Notes under the pieces: generated by a model
What the model saw: only the letters and a program-made list of their open reading frames with translations
What the model was told of the DNA's origin: nothing
The model's database searches: none
Shown: positions 9,025 through 17,733 of the stretch, one piece after another
Layout of the letters: each line of letters begins with the position of its first letter
Position numbering within the stretch: the stretch's first letter is position 1
Assembly (NCBI RefSeq): GCF_000008765.1
Contig: NC_003030.1
Coordinates: forward strand, 2,080,001 to 2,144,000
From: Clostridium acetobutylicum ATCC 824
GTDB lineage: Bacteria > Bacillota > Clostridia > Clostridiales > Clostridiaceae
Direction of reading: 5' to 3'
Length of the DNA stretch: 64,000 bases
Translations under genes and position numbers: made by a program

Positions 9025-9687
9025 TTATTTTTTTACTTTGGAACATCTTGCTATTGTAAAATATCCTATATAAAAATCCTTAGATATTTTTATAAATTCC
9101 TCCTCTGAGCCTAAAAACACCAATGATGCAGCTAAAATGTTTTTATCCTGCTCTTTAAGAAATCTTCCCTGTGAATCAACAGCTCCAATAACCTTTAATC
9201 CTTTAGCCTCAACTTCATCCTCTGCTTTTTCATTAACAACACTTGTATGAACTATATCAACAATATCCCCCTCCCTTAATGTCCCTATAAAGGTATCATT
9301 GTTAAATTTACTTAAGGGTATTGAAATTTCTTTTTCGTTTTCTTTTAAAAAAGGTTTTAAATCGTCATTTTTATCTAAAACTCTTTTTTTACTTATCACT
9401 TCTCCCTTATAAATATTCTCTGATGCATATTTATTGCCCATGTACTCCATATTAGTAACACTGTCAGAATTTACACATTCTCTATAATATTCAACTTTTT
9501 TTAATGAAGATTTATCAATTGCTGTTCCTTGTTTTATATCTTTTGACGCTATTATTACATCTTTTTTACCCGAAGAATTAATTATTTTGTTTTCAGCCAT
9601 AATTAGACAGCCAAAAGCAGCACAGCTCATCAAAACTGTACTTATCAAAATTTTTATATTAGATTTTCTAAAATTCAAACATATCAT
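9025..9687 (-). CDS. cpaB: CpaB/RcpC-like SAF-domain pilus assembly protein
   Basis: 220 residues. N-terminal membrane helix (about 12-31), then the SAF-fold opening IIASKDIKQGTAIDKSSLKKVEY that defines CpaB/RcpC, and a RcpC-like beta domain (STPL-type stretch EISIPLSKF and LREGDIVDIVHTS). In Tad systems CpaB lines the periplasm or cell wall side of the apparatus. It follows the TadE-like genes with short gaps. Confidence 0.85.
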   Translation of the reverse strand: MICLNFRKSNIKILISTVLMSCAAFGCLIMAENKIINSSGKKDVIIASKDIKQGTAIDKSSLKKVEYYRECVNSDSVTNMEYMGNKYASENIYKGEVISKKRVLDKNDDLKPFLKENEKEISIPLSKFNNDTFIGTLREGDIVDIVHTSVVNEKAEDEVEAKGLKVIGAVDSQGRFLKEQDKNILAASLVFLGSEEEFIKISKDFYIGYFTIARCSKVKK

Positions 9688-9693
9688 CCTTTC

Positions 9694-10263
9694 TCAATTA
9701 ACTACATCTGTATCAACAGAGGTCATAACCCTCTTTTTTTGTCCAAACAAAAGTCTTACATCATAACTTATAGCTGCATGCACACTTGTATTTTTTACCA
9801 CTACATTATCTGTGGTCTTGACTACATTAATACTTCGATTTTTTATTTCTCTCCTCGTAAATTCATTATTTTCTCTACTATACGTTAGTATTTCTACATA
9901 ATTATTCTCCACATTATATATTGTAAATTCATCTATCGTAACATTCCCTTCTATGAATTGTCCATTTAAAGAATTAAAATTATTATCAAGCCTCATATTT
10001 TTCTGTAAGTGATCTTTAAAAGTTTTAAAAGCAGCATTATAATCGCTTATTTTTAAACATCCTTCCTTAAAACTTAATGCCTCCATATCCACATCCTTAT
10101 AAACTGCAAGATTGGAAAGAATAACATCGTCCTGCACTCCCTCTGCTTCCTTCATAATAAGCTTGTGAAAAAAAACAAATTCTAAACATAACCCCATTAA
10201 AATAACTGTAAATAAACTTAGAACTGCTATTGAAGCATCCCCTTTAAGCTTACTTATCTGCAT
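9694..10263 (-). CDS. TadE-like pseudopilin or pilus membrane protein
   Basis: 189 residues from the ATG at 10263, preferred over an upstream TTG because AGAGGTGG precedes it closely. One N-terminal helix (about residues 12-34) preceded by a short basic stretch, then a soluble beta-rich domain ending in a conserved-looking AISYDVRLLFGQKKRV. This architecture matches TadE/TadG-like minor pilins. Located between another TadE-like gene and CpaB. Sequence similarity to named TadE proteins is weak. Confidence 0.6.
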   Translation of the reverse strand: MQISKLKGDASIAVLSLFTVILMGLCLEFVFFHKLIMKEAEGVQDDVILSNLAVYKDVDMEALSFKEGCLKISDYNAAFKTFKDHLQKNMRLDNNFNSLNGQFIEGNVTIDEFTIYNVENNYVEILTYSRENNEFTRREIKNRSINVVKTTDNVVVKNTSVHAAISYDVRLLFGQKKRVMTSVDTDVVN

Positions 10264-10277
10264 ATTACCACCTCTTT

Positions 10278-10709
10278 TCAAGGTCTAATCACATTTTTAC
10301 TGGTAGAACTTTTTTCGATTACTACAGTTTTTTTCTCATTAGAGAATACTGGCATTATTCCACTTGAAACTGTTACTTTTTTTACATTTTCCTTATATGA
10401 CACCTTAAGATATACATCGCTTCCATAGTCCACAGGATTAAGCGTTGTGCCTGAAATGTCTATATCTTCTATTCCTATAGATGAAAATTCCTTCTTCATG
10501 ATTTGAGCATTATCCTCTTTTAAATATCCATCCTGCTCTATTTTAAACATATATTTTCTAGCTATAGTCTCAGCTTTATATGAATTGTTTATAGGTATCA
10601 TATTTGATATAAAATAAATAAATACGCTGCTCATTATTAAAACTCCTAATAGAGTAGCTACAACTATTTGAACTCCACCTGCTTTTCTTTTATTTATTAC
10701 TGAATCCAA
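10278..10709 (-). CDS. TadE-like minor pilin
   Basis: 143 residues. Short basic N-terminus (KRKAGG), one hydrophobic helix (about 14-36), then a small extracellular domain. The start is a TTG at 10709, supported by GGGGTG at good spacing and absence of a suitable ATG. It probably forms part of the pilus or its base. The neighbouring genes make a Tad role likely. Confidence 0.6.
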   Translation of the reverse strand: MDSVINKRKAGGVQIVVATLLGVLIMSSVFIYFISNMIPINNSYKAETIARKYMFKIEQDGYLKEDNAQIMKKEFSSIGIEDIDISGTTLNPVDYGSDVYLKVSYKENVKKVTVSSGIMPVFSNEKKTVVIEKSSTSKNVIRP

Positions 10710-10724
10710 CTTATCACCCCTATT

Positions 10725-10919
10725 CTAAGAAAATATACTCTTAGTTGCTGTTGTAAACCATGTTTGTACACTTGACATAAATCCATTTATCAGTGTTTTG
10801 TACATTGGGTACGTTATAATTAAAAATACAGCAATAATAACCAAAACTGCAACAGTATTCACCTCTCCTCTCTTTACTTTAAAATTTTCTCTTTTACTTT
10901 CCTTAGATATTTTTTTCAT
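10725..10919 (-). CDS. Flp-like small pilin candidate
   Basis: 64 residues from the ATG at 10919, chosen for GGAGAGG 9 bases upstream. A basic leader of about 19 residues ends in KRGEVNTVAVLVIIAVF: a G-E step followed by a hydrophobic stretch, as in class IVb (Flp) prepilins. Prepilin peptidase would cut near that glycine, leaving a mature pilin of about 45 residues. Size and position, between TadC and the TadE-like genes, fit the main pilin. Flp prepilins usually have E-Y after the cut; here it is E-V. Confidence 0.65.
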   Translation of the reverse strand: MKKISKESKRENFKVKRGEVNTVAVLVIIAVFLIITYPMYKTLINGFMSSVQTWFTTATKSIFS

Positions 10920-10979
10920 AATACTCATCCTCTCCATAATTTTCAAAATAAAAAAAGCTACAATTTTCTTAATACTACA

Positions 10980-11819
10980 TTAACTAAATATCCCATGAGC
11001 ACTTTGCATAAGATCACTTCCTATACAGTAGTAAATTGTGCATATTATTCCTCCTAAAAGCAGCATTGATATAATTAAAACATGTATATCTATTTTTTCT
11101 GTCTCACTTGCAGTATAAAATGAATTTATAGTTTTTAAAGCAGAACTCTGATCGTCTAATGCCTCTTCTGATACACCACTTGTTATGCTTTCCTTTATAA
11201 CCGCTACAAAAGCATCTATTTCATGCATATCATATTCCTGATTAAATTCATCTAGAGCCTTTTCTATGTTTTTGGATAAATTTATTTTTGCAGCTAATCT
11301 AATAAGACTTTTTTTTAATCTTTTGCTCTTACACACCGTATTAACCTCCAGCAATGCATGTCCAATACTTACTCCTGCAATAGTTTGAATAGTTATTAAA
11401 TCATATACATCAGCTAAATCCAATCTTATTTTGTTTTTATCATCCTTGTTGCTCAAGTAATTTAAAATATCTACTAAAAAAAATCCTAAAATAGAGGCTG
11501 TTATACCAAATAAACAACCTATAAAAGATAAACCAATATACTGTAACGAAGCAATTGCAGCAATAGTGGAAGTTACAAATTTTACAAAAATATAAGTTTT
11601 AAAATTTAATTTAAAAGGATTGCCACTTTTAATAAGTTTATCTTCTATTAACTTCCGGTTAAAAAGCTTTATTAAGTTATATGTCTTATGTTTTATTACA
11701 AGGTTAGATCCCTTGGCTTTTTTATATCTTGAGTTAAATTTAAATTTTATAAAATACCTTATATAATAAGCGGCAATAAAACTGCATATTAAAAACATTG
11801 TGTTTAAAACATATATCAC
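10980..11819 (-). CDS. tadC: TadC-like inner-membrane pilus platform protein
   Basis: About 279 residues with a T2SSF-type domain (about 130-255, containing LADVYDLITIQTIAGVSIGHAL) and membrane segments at both ends. With TadB it forms the platform on which the TadA ATPase acts. The GTG at 11819 has AAGGAGG 7 bases upstream and is preferred over a TTG one codon earlier. It follows TadB after 13 bases. Confidence 0.85.
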   Translation of the reverse strand: MIYVLNTMFLICSFIAAYYIRYFIKFKFNSRYKKAKGSNLVIKHKTYNLIKLFNRKLIEDKLIKSGNPFKLNFKTYIFVKFVTSTIAAIASLQYIGLSFIGCLFGITASILGFFLVDILNYLSNKDDKNKIRLDLADVYDLITIQTIAGVSIGHALLEVNTVCKSKRLKKSLIRLAAKINLSKNIEKALDEFNQEYDMHEIDAFVAVIKESITSGVSEEALDDQSSALKTINSFYTASETEKIDIHVLIISMLLLGGIICTIYYCIGSDLMQSAHGIFS

Positions 11820-11832
11820 CAAAAAACCTCCT

Positions 11833-12786
11833 TTAATAGTTAAACTTTTTAAGTGAAAGACATCTATATATTGAGAATAAAATCACACACAAAAGATACC
11901 CTACTAATACTTGTCCAGTTGTTGTATTCATAAGCAAAGCATAAAAGTTATCTGTAACTTTAGAAAGCGCATTAAGTATTATAAGTGTTGCAAATGCTAT
12001 AGCTGTAATACTTATCTGTGCACTTTTCACCTTACTTTTCCTCTTTTCTTTTTCTTCATAATAGTTTCTAATAACCACTCTTGTTTTATCAAGAAGCTTA
12101 CAATAATCAGCATTATTTAAAGAACATATATATAAATTTTTAAGTATATTTCTTAGTCTTATGTTTTCTACTTTATTTATATAATTTTCGAAAGCCTTTT
12201 TCATAGGCATCCCTACCCTTATATCTCTTACAAAATCATTATTATAGGTTCTTAAAGGCTCTTTAAGCTTTTCAGTAGTTTCCTCCATCATAAAAACTAT
12301 ATTATTTTTTACAGCTGCATTACTCTTTAAGGAACTTATTAAAAACATTATACTATTATCTATCCTATCAAAATTAACCTGAACCATTTCCTTTAAAACA
12401 CCATATAAAATAATAGGTAACGCTGCAAATGCTACTACTGAAAATATCACGCTTTCATATATCTTGAAAACGGCAACTGAAAATAGAAAAGACATAATAA
12501 TAACCCCCAAAATAAATATTTCAGAGGTCATGTATTTTAAGTATTTTCTTATACCTGAAGAGTATATTGTTTCATCTAATTTACTTAAAAAAATATTGCT
12601 ACCTTTTCTTTTATATATCCTATTTACTTTTTTATCAAATAGCCTATCTCTATACTTTTTGTCAAAATAGCATAGTATAGATTTCACTTTCTTTTTATCA
12701 TCATTTATTAATCTCTTTGATAATATATATGATATGCACAGCAGTGATAATATTAAGATCAGATTTATAATCTTTAAAAGCTTCAA
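11833..12786 (-). CDS. tadB: TadB-like inner-membrane pilus platform protein
   Basis: 317 residues, N-terminal and central membrane pairs, and a T2SSF-like cytoplasmic domain (about 140-265). TTG start at 12786 overlapping the stop of tadA by four bases (TTGA), with GGAGGGG upstream, so translation is coupled. Partner of TadC and TadA. Confidence 0.85.
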   Translation of the reverse strand: MKLLKIINLILILSLLCISYILSKRLINDDKKKVKSILCYFDKKYRDRLFDKKVNRIYKRKGSNIFLSKLDETIYSSGIRKYLKYMTSEIFILGVIIMSFLFSVAVFKIYESVIFSVVAFAALPIILYGVLKEMVQVNFDRIDNSIMFLISSLKSNAAVKNNIVFMMEETTEKLKEPLRTYNNDFVRDIRVGMPMKKAFENYINKVENIRLRNILKNLYICSLNNADYCKLLDKTRVVIRNYYEEKEKRKSKVKSAQISITAIAFATLIILNALSKVTDNFYALLMNTTTGQVLVGYLLCVILFSIYRCLSLKKFNY

Positions 12787-14093
12787 ATCTCATCCCCTCC
12801 AAAATTCACAAAATTAGCGTACTCTATCTTTTCTTTTACTTTATTACAGCTATCATTTAATTTTTTGAAATTACCCTTATAGAATTTAAAAATTGGATTA
12901 AATACAATTTCGCATCTCTGCTCATCAAAGTTCGATACCTCTGTTATCTCCATAACCTTATAATCTTTCATAAATATTATTATATCGATTGCAGAAAGCA
13001 ATTTTAAAAGAGAAACTCTACTTAAATTTGGATTTGCTTCTTGCATATAGTCAATTAGTTTATTTACAGCCTCCTTTGAACCATTTGAATGAACTGAGCC
13101 CCATCCATCATGTCCGGTACCAACAACCTTAAAAAGATTTAGAGCCTCCTTTCCTTTAATTTCTCCTATTACTATCATATCTAAATCCTCTGTCATAGCA
13201 AACCTTGTTAAATCCCCTAAGGAATATTCTGCATCGTTTTCTCCTGTCTTAATTTTTTCCTTTTGAAACATCATATTAGGATGATCTGAAAATAGCTCCT
13301 CAGACTCCTGTATAATAAGTGCTGCCCTATCATATGGCACCTTTTCCAGCAGTGCATTTATCATAGTTGTTTTTCCACTTCCCCCCTTTCCGCATAAAAG
13401 TATATTTACTCCTGCTTTTACTCTTTTAACAAGATAACTGTATATATCTCTGTTAAACATATTATGCTTTAGCATCAAAGATTCAAGTTCAACTTTTCTT
13501 TTAGGTATTTTCCTTATAGAAATATAGGAATTATCAACGGAATTTACAAAGGATGAACTTAAGCTTATTCTTAAATAAAATTTGTCTGTCCTATCTGACA
13601 AAACTTGAATTGCATTCTTTTTATCAAGAGTTCCATTAAGTTTTATCACAATGTAATTAAAAAATATATCAAGCGATTTTTTAGATGGAAATCTTATAGT
13701 GGATGGGAGTCTTTTGCCTTTTATTTTTATTTGTATATTATCATATGAAAGTACTCTTATATCAGAAATTTCATCATCATCAATTAGGTCCTGAAGAACG
13801 TAATATCCAAACAAATAGTCTTTAACCTTTTTTATGAGAATTCTTTTAACCCCATTATCAATTTGAATCTCATTTTTATCTACATAATTTAGAATTTCAT
13901 TTTTAAGAGACTTATCTGGTAATTTACCACTTTCCGTATCATTTATTAGGTAGGGCCTTTTGTCTGTAAACTCCATTACTATACTATCAACTAGATTTAT
14001 TAGCTTTTGTTCTATATTATATGATGTGTCTTGCATCTGCAATGAAATGTTACTTTTGTTGTTAGTCTCTTCAACTAAATTAATTCTGTTCAA
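12783..14093 (-). CDS. tadA: TadA/CpaF-type pilus assembly ATPase
   Basis: 436 residues. Walker A LCGKGGSGKTTM (about residue 232), Walker B DLDMIVIGEIKGKEAL and the His-box GTGHDGWGSVHSNG are all intact, so it should be an active secretion ATPase of the VirB11/CpaF group that powers Flp pilus assembly and perhaps retraction. TTG start with GGAGGGG upstream. It sits directly behind cpaE and overlaps tadB. Confidence 0.92.
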   Translation of the reverse strand: MNRINLVEETNNKSNISLQMQDTSYNIEQKLINLVDSIVMEFTDKRPYLINDTESGKLPDKSLKNEILNYVDKNEIQIDNGVKRILIKKVKDYLFGYYVLQDLIDDDEISDIRVLSYDNIQIKIKGKRLPSTIRFPSKKSLDIFFNYIVIKLNGTLDKKNAIQVLSDRTDKFYLRISLSSSFVNSVDNSYISIRKIPKRKVELESLMLKHNMFNRDIYSYLVKRVKAGVNILLCGKGGSGKTTMINALLEKVPYDRAALIIQESEELFSDHPNMMFQKEKIKTGENDAEYSLGDLTRFAMTEDLDMIVIGEIKGKEALNLFKVVGTGHDGWGSVHSNGSKEAVNKLIDYMQEANPNLSRVSLLKLLSAIDIIIFMKDYKVMEITEVSNFDEQRCEIVFNPIFKFYKGNFKKLNDSCNKVKEKIEYANFVNFGGDEI

Positions 14094-15413
14094 TTAAAGC
14101 CCCTCCTCTTCCTTTATAAAAAGTCTACTAAAAATTGAGGGCTTGGGGATATACTCCAATTTTTCAAGTAAAGCTACATACTCTTTTAAGGTATCCTTTC
14201 CTCTCATTAAGGTATCTATAAAAGGCTTTTGTTTATTTAAAGCCTCTTCCCTTCTATCATCCTTTTTTAGGTACCCTATTATGTTATAACCTTCAAAAAG
14301 CTTTTCAATAGTCTCACTATCTAAACTTCTACTTGAAATTTCAGAAATAACAAACTTTAGCTTATCTTTACTTATTATATTTTTTAAATTATCTACTAAA
14401 AGAAGGGTATTTCTTATGCTCGTATAATTTGGCCTTGTAATAAATATAACTTTACTTGATAGCCTTATAGGTATAAATGTACTGACAAGACTTATATCAG
14501 GATTGGTATTTATAAGTATAGTATCATACACCTTTGCTGCTGTATTAACTATTTCTTCATAGTAACTTTTGGGTATCTTTTCTGCAAGAATTAAGTCATA
14601 TAACCCTGTTGCTATTTCTATATTTCTATATTTAGGATGCCTTTTTACGAATTTAGTTATATTGTTTTCATTAAGCATATTTCTCTCTATTGCATTATGC
14701 ATCAATACAAGGCTTGTACTTTTTTTTAAATCATACACACTTTCAATCTCTATTTCTTTTGTTACTCCAAGAAAATCGTCCATAACAGGAAATAATGTAT
14801 TAAAATCTAAAATCAATATTTTTTGCTGAACTTTTTTTGATAAAATCACACTTAGTTGAGTTATAAAATCTGCTGTTAATAATGAATCTTCTGCTGTATA
14901 CACCGTTATTATATTTTTCTTTAGTATCTTGGGTTTATAGACTATTTCCTTTACAGGAATCTCAACTTTTTTTTCAACAACCTTAATCTTTTTATCTACT
15001 GTACTTATCTTTTCATTGTACATTGAATTTGGTATGCCTTTATATCTAAGGTATATATCTTTTATATCTGAAAAAGAATTAGGCTTTAAAATCAATTTAA
15101 TAATATCATTAGGCTTTACAGGGTCAAAAAGTATATCATTTACGGAATAACTAAAACATCTTTTTACACCTTTTACATCATCGCAATTAGTAAGATATAT
15201 AATCCTAGTATTATTTGATTTTAAAATAAAAAAAAGATCCTGAATTTTTGTATCTCCCATAAGTCTGTCTGATAAAACTACAACATCAAAGGTTTCAATC
15301 TTAAAAAACTCTCTATAATTTACCATAGATATTTTTGTGTCCTTTCTATTTTCAAGAATCTCTTCAACCTCTTTATCGAGTTCTATCATACCCGTTGCCA
15401 TTGCTATTTTCAT
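14094..15413 (-). CDS. cpaE: CpaE-like protein with receiver-like and MinD/ParA-like domains
   Basis: 439 residues. The N-terminal 120 residues resemble a response-regulator fold without an obvious phosphoacceptor site. From residue 165 a ParA/MinD-like fold follows (KILILDFN, DTILINTNPDIS, VIFITRPN). The P-loop position reads VYTAEDSLLTADF, without the GKT/S, so nucleotide binding by the usual lysine is unlikely. CpaE proteins position the Tad machinery. First gene of the Tad operon; ATG with AAAGGAGG upstream. Confidence 0.8.
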   Translation of the reverse strand: MKIAMATGMIELDKEVEEILENRKDTKISMVNYREFFKIETFDVVVLSDRLMGDTKIQDLFFILKSNNTRIIYLTNCDDVKGVKRCFSYSVNDILFDPVKPNDIIKLILKPNSFSDIKDIYLRYKGIPNSMYNEKISTVDKKIKVVEKKVEIPVKEIVYKPKILKKNIITVYTAEDSLLTADFITQLSVILSKKVQQKILILDFNTLFPVMDDFLGVTKEIEIESVYDLKKSTSLVLMHNAIERNMLNENNITKFVKRHPKYRNIEIATGLYDLILAEKIPKSYYEEIVNTAAKVYDTILINTNPDISLVSTFIPIRLSSKVIFITRPNYTSIRNTLLLVDNLKNIISKDKLKFVISEISSRSLDSETIEKLFEGYNIIGYLKKDDRREEALNKQKPFIDTLMRGKDTLKEYVALLEKLEYIPKPSIFSRLFIKEEEGL

Positions 15414-15436
15414 ATCTTAACTTACCTCCTTTATAT

Positions 15437-15466
15437 TAAAAAAGCCTGGAAATATCCAGACTTTTA
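15437..15466 (-). terminator. Terminator-like hairpin in the leader of the Tad operon
   Basis: An 11-position stem with one mismatch (15440-15450 and 15455-15465) is followed on the minus strand by six T residues, then by the AAAGGAGG box of cpaE. It lies inside the untranslated leader, so it may attenuate the operon. The rest of the 306-base space between cpaE and the plus-strand gene is AT-rich without other structure I can defend. Confidence 0.5.
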
Positions 15467-15719
15467 AACTTAACTTTACACAAATAAATTTTTTGACAAC
15501 AACCGTTTTATATAACTTTTCCAGAACAATTAAATTTTAATACATATTTTATTATATATACTATCCTATTTCTACTCTCTTTCTACCTATTTTATTTCTC
15601 ACTTTTTCTAATTTTATACTATTTTAACAAAATATAATGAATTATTAGCTCTTATATATTATAATATAATGGTCCGTAAAATATTTAATATAATAATGAC
15701 TAAGGAAGTGGCATATATA

Positions 15720-17183
15720 ATGAACTTTGTTACTAAAATAACTAAAAATCATATTATCAATACAATAATTATAGCTATTGCTGCAATAATATTATTAGTT
15801 AGTCTTTCCATAAATCCAATTATAGGAAAACACGATAATGGTGATTTTGGAAGGCTAATGATATACGGCGGTATTGATAACCTATCTAACGCTTACAAAG
15901 ATATTTATGATGGCTTTCTTCACATTAAATATTCAACAAACCCTTTGAATGTTCTTTTATTATTCTATAATGACTGGACTTCATGTTCTATACCTGTAAA
16001 AATATCAGTTATTCTTTTTCTTATACTTCATAAGTTTACTGGAAATTTATTTGATATAAGGTATTTATCCTTTGTTTACAGCATACTATTTTTGATGGGA
16101 CTATATTTGATAATAAATTTCAAAAAATTATCTACTTCTTTAAAGATAATTTGTGGTTCATACATGATTTTATTTTTCACAAGTACCTGCTATGTTGAAT
16201 ATTTTAATTCTTTTTTTGAAGAAGCAGGAACTATAGTGTTTTTCCTCTTATGCATAGGTACTTATTTAAATTTAATAGAAAAATCAAAGCCTCAAAAAAG
16301 AGATTTTGTATACTTTTTTGTAGCATCAGCATTTTTTCTCACGGCTAAAGCTCAAAATCTGCCGATGGTACCATTTATGCTTATAATCTACTTAAGCCTA
16401 TACCTAGTATACAATAAGAAAAAATTAATACTTATAAGCTCAATATTTGTGATTTTTCTTTGTATAATTTCATATTTTTCTCTCACAAAGGTCATGAATG
16501 AAAACAATATATATCAATCAGTTTTTTCCGGAGTTTTAAGAGATTCAAAAACACCTACTAAGGATTTAACAGAATTAGGGCTAGATAAGAAACTTGTGGT
16601 ATTCAAAGGACATTCTTTTTATAATAAGAATAATGGACTGGATCCTTTAAGCAATAATATGCTTAAAAATTTTTATCCCAACATTTCCAATTGGAAAATA
16701 CTCTTTTTTTATCTAAAACATCAGGACAGAATGTGGCAAAAAATTGTTGATGCTTCCAACTCAAATTATAGGCTTGATAAACCCTATAGTGGAAACTTTG
16801 TTAAAGGACAGTACTCCAAGAATAAACACTTAAACACTTTTAGAAGCTATTTAATTAGCAAATTTCCTTATATACATCATAATGTTTACTTATTTATTAT
16901 TTTCTCGCTTATATACTTTACTACATCTGTTATTTACGCAATAAAAAGTAAAGATGTTTCAATAAAGCTCCTGAATTTAATGTTAATTTTTATTTTAATA
17001 ACAGGTTCTTCCCAATTTATACTTCCCGTAATAGGTGCGGGGCATGGAGATTTTTCAAAGCATCTTTTTTTACTCAATTTTTCTTACGATATTATGTTTG
17101 GAGTAGCTTTACTATGGTTTTCACACATTATTTCAAACATTTTTTTATTTCATAAACACAATAACTACTTTACAAATAAGTAA
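15720..17183 (+). CDS. Polytopic membrane protein, WsfD-like GT-C glycosyltransferase candidate
   Basis: 487 residues from the ATG at 15720 (AAGGAAGTGG upstream); earlier in-frame ATGs at 15669 and 15696 lie in promoter-like TATAAT sequence. About ten membrane helices. After the first helix comes the loop GKHDNGDFGRLMIYGG; its acidic D-x-G-D is placed like the catalytic loop of GT-C transferases that use polyprenyl-linked sugars, and resembles WsfD-type hexose transferases of Bacillus. A large extracellular loop covers about residues 265-360. No neighbouring glycan genes. Function inferred. Confidence 0.6.
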   Translation: MNFVTKITKNHIINTIIIAIAAIILLVSLSINPIIGKHDNGDFGRLMIYGGIDNLSNAYKDIYDGFLHIKYSTNPLNVLLLFYNDWTSCSIPVKISVILFLILHKFTGNLFDIRYLSFVYSILFLMGLYLIINFKKLSTSLKIICGSYMILFFTSTCYVEYFNSFFEEAGTIVFFLLCIGTYLNLIEKSKPQKRDFVYFFVASAFFLTAKAQNLPMVPFMLIIYLSLYLVYNKKKLILISSIFVIFLCIISYFSLTKVMNENNIYQSVFSGVLRDSKTPTKDLTELGLDKKLVVFKGHSFYNKNNGLDPLSNNMLKNFYPNISNWKILFFYLKHQDRMWQKIVDASNSNYRLDKPYSGNFVKGQYSKNKHLNTFRSYLISKFPYIHHNVYLFIIFSLIYFTTSVIYAIKSKDVSIKLLNLMLIFILITGSSQFILPVIGAGHGDFSKHLFLLNFSYDIMFGVALLWFSHIISNIFLFHKHNNYFTNK

Positions 17184-17215
17184 AATTTATGTGTTTATTA
17201 TCCAAACAATTGTGT

Positions 17216-17315
17216 TATAATATAAATAAAGAAAGCCATTGGGCTTTATGCTTAAGTACAAGATTTTCTCTAAAAACGCACTTAGTGGAATGGGTGCGTT
17301 TTTAGTTTTTTGAGT
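17216..17315 (+). ncRNA. Candidate small RNA facing the small membrane protein gene
   Basis: An extended -10 box (TG-T-TATAAT, -10 at 17216-17221) is followed by a hairpin AAAGCC-ATTG-GGCTTT (17232-17247) and a 10-bp terminator hairpin (17272-17281/17294-17303) with a T-run, predicting a transcript of about 85 bases. It ends inside the 3' end of the minus-strand 59-residue protein gene, so the two RNAs would overlap tail to tail. It may instead be the tail of the upstream plus-strand mRNA. Confidence 0.4.
17265..17312. terminator. Bidirectional terminator between convergent transcripts
   Basis: Stem AAAAACGCAC/GTGCGTTTTT (17272-17281 and 17294-17303) with T-runs on either side, serving the plus-strand RNA and the minus-strand small protein gene, whose stop codon lies in the stem. 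Confidence 0.8.
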
Positions 17316-17481
17316 TTTTATTTTCGGATTTAATTTCTATTTCAGAATCCAAAACATCTTTAATTCTCGTTCTATTTTTTAATGTCAATTTATCTTTCAT
17401 ATACGTAGCAATAAAGACCATTGCGGTCATTGCCAACGTTGTTACGCAAACTATTGCAACAAGAATTATTTTATCACTCAT
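17302..17481 (-). CDS. Small single-pass membrane protein under a Fur-like promoter
   Basis: 59 residues from the ATG at 17481, fixed by AGGGGGTGATGC directly upstream. A membrane helix spans about residues 4-28 and is followed by a charged tail (KDKLTLKNRTRIKDVL and an E/K/N-rich end). No known family. Size and layout resemble type I toxins such as TxpA, and also many harmless small membrane proteins. The leader can fold over the ribosome binding site and a candidate small RNA faces its 3' end. The reading frame stays open upstream to 17595, but those codons lie in promoter and leader. Confidence 0.6.
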   Translation of the reverse strand: MSDKIILVAIVCVTTLAMTAMVFIATYMKDKLTLKNRTRIKDVLDSEIEIKSENKNSKN

Positions 17482-17485
17482 AGCA

Positions 17486-17548
17486 TCACCCCCTGTTGTC
17501 AAGATTACCCAACAACTTTCTTCTGGCCAGGAAAAACTTACTGGGGCG
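17486..17548 (-). promoter_or_regulatory. Structured leader that can hide the ribosome binding site
   Basis: CGCCCC (17548-17543 on the minus strand) can pair with GGGGTG (17492-17487), which contains the Shine-Dalgarno sequence of the 59-residue protein. Inside this outer stem lie a self-complementary CTGGCCAG and a 5-bp hairpin GTTGT/ACAAC (17516-17512 and 17499-17495). The arrangement would block translation unless opened. Drawn by eye; not energy-scored. Confidence 0.45.
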
Positions 17549-17583
17549 ATACAAAACATCTTATACTGTTTTTCCATATCCAT

Positions 17584-17618
17584 ATTATACCACATTTTAC
17601 ATAATGATATTCATTATA
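17584..17618 (-). promoter_or_regulatory. Extended -10 promoter with an overlapping Fur-box-like palindrome
   Basis: TGGTATAAT (TATAAT at 17589-17584) is an extended -10 element. Centred on the -35 region, bases 17600-17618 match the classical 19-base Fur consensus at 16 positions and form the palindrome AATGA-TAT-TCATT. Fur, PerR or Zur binding there would repress the small membrane protein gene. Supported by sequence pattern only. Confidence 0.55.
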
Positions 17619-17652
17619 CCCTATTTATAAGAAAATTTTTCGCATTAAAATG

Positions 17653-17683
17653 TAGGCTTCTAAGTCTATTACTTAGAAACCTA
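17653..17683 (-). terminator. Terminator-like hairpin after the DMT transporter gene
   Basis: Thirteen-position stem with one mismatch (17653-17665 and 17671-17683); the following minus-strand bases are only weakly T-rich (CATTTTAATG). Confidence 0.5.
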
Positions 17684-17733
17684 AAATAATTTGATATTTA
17701 TAAATCAAGAAAAGCCAATAAAAAGTCCTAATC

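Noticed and set aside
15491..15520. TTGACA box on the plus strand as a promoter
   Set aside because: The nearest TATAAC lies only 12 bases downstream, too close for a sigma-A-type promoter.
17482..17595. N-terminal extension of the small membrane protein to 97 residues
   Set aside because: The extra codons cover the -10 box and structured leader, while the ATG at 17481 has a near-perfect ribosome binding site.
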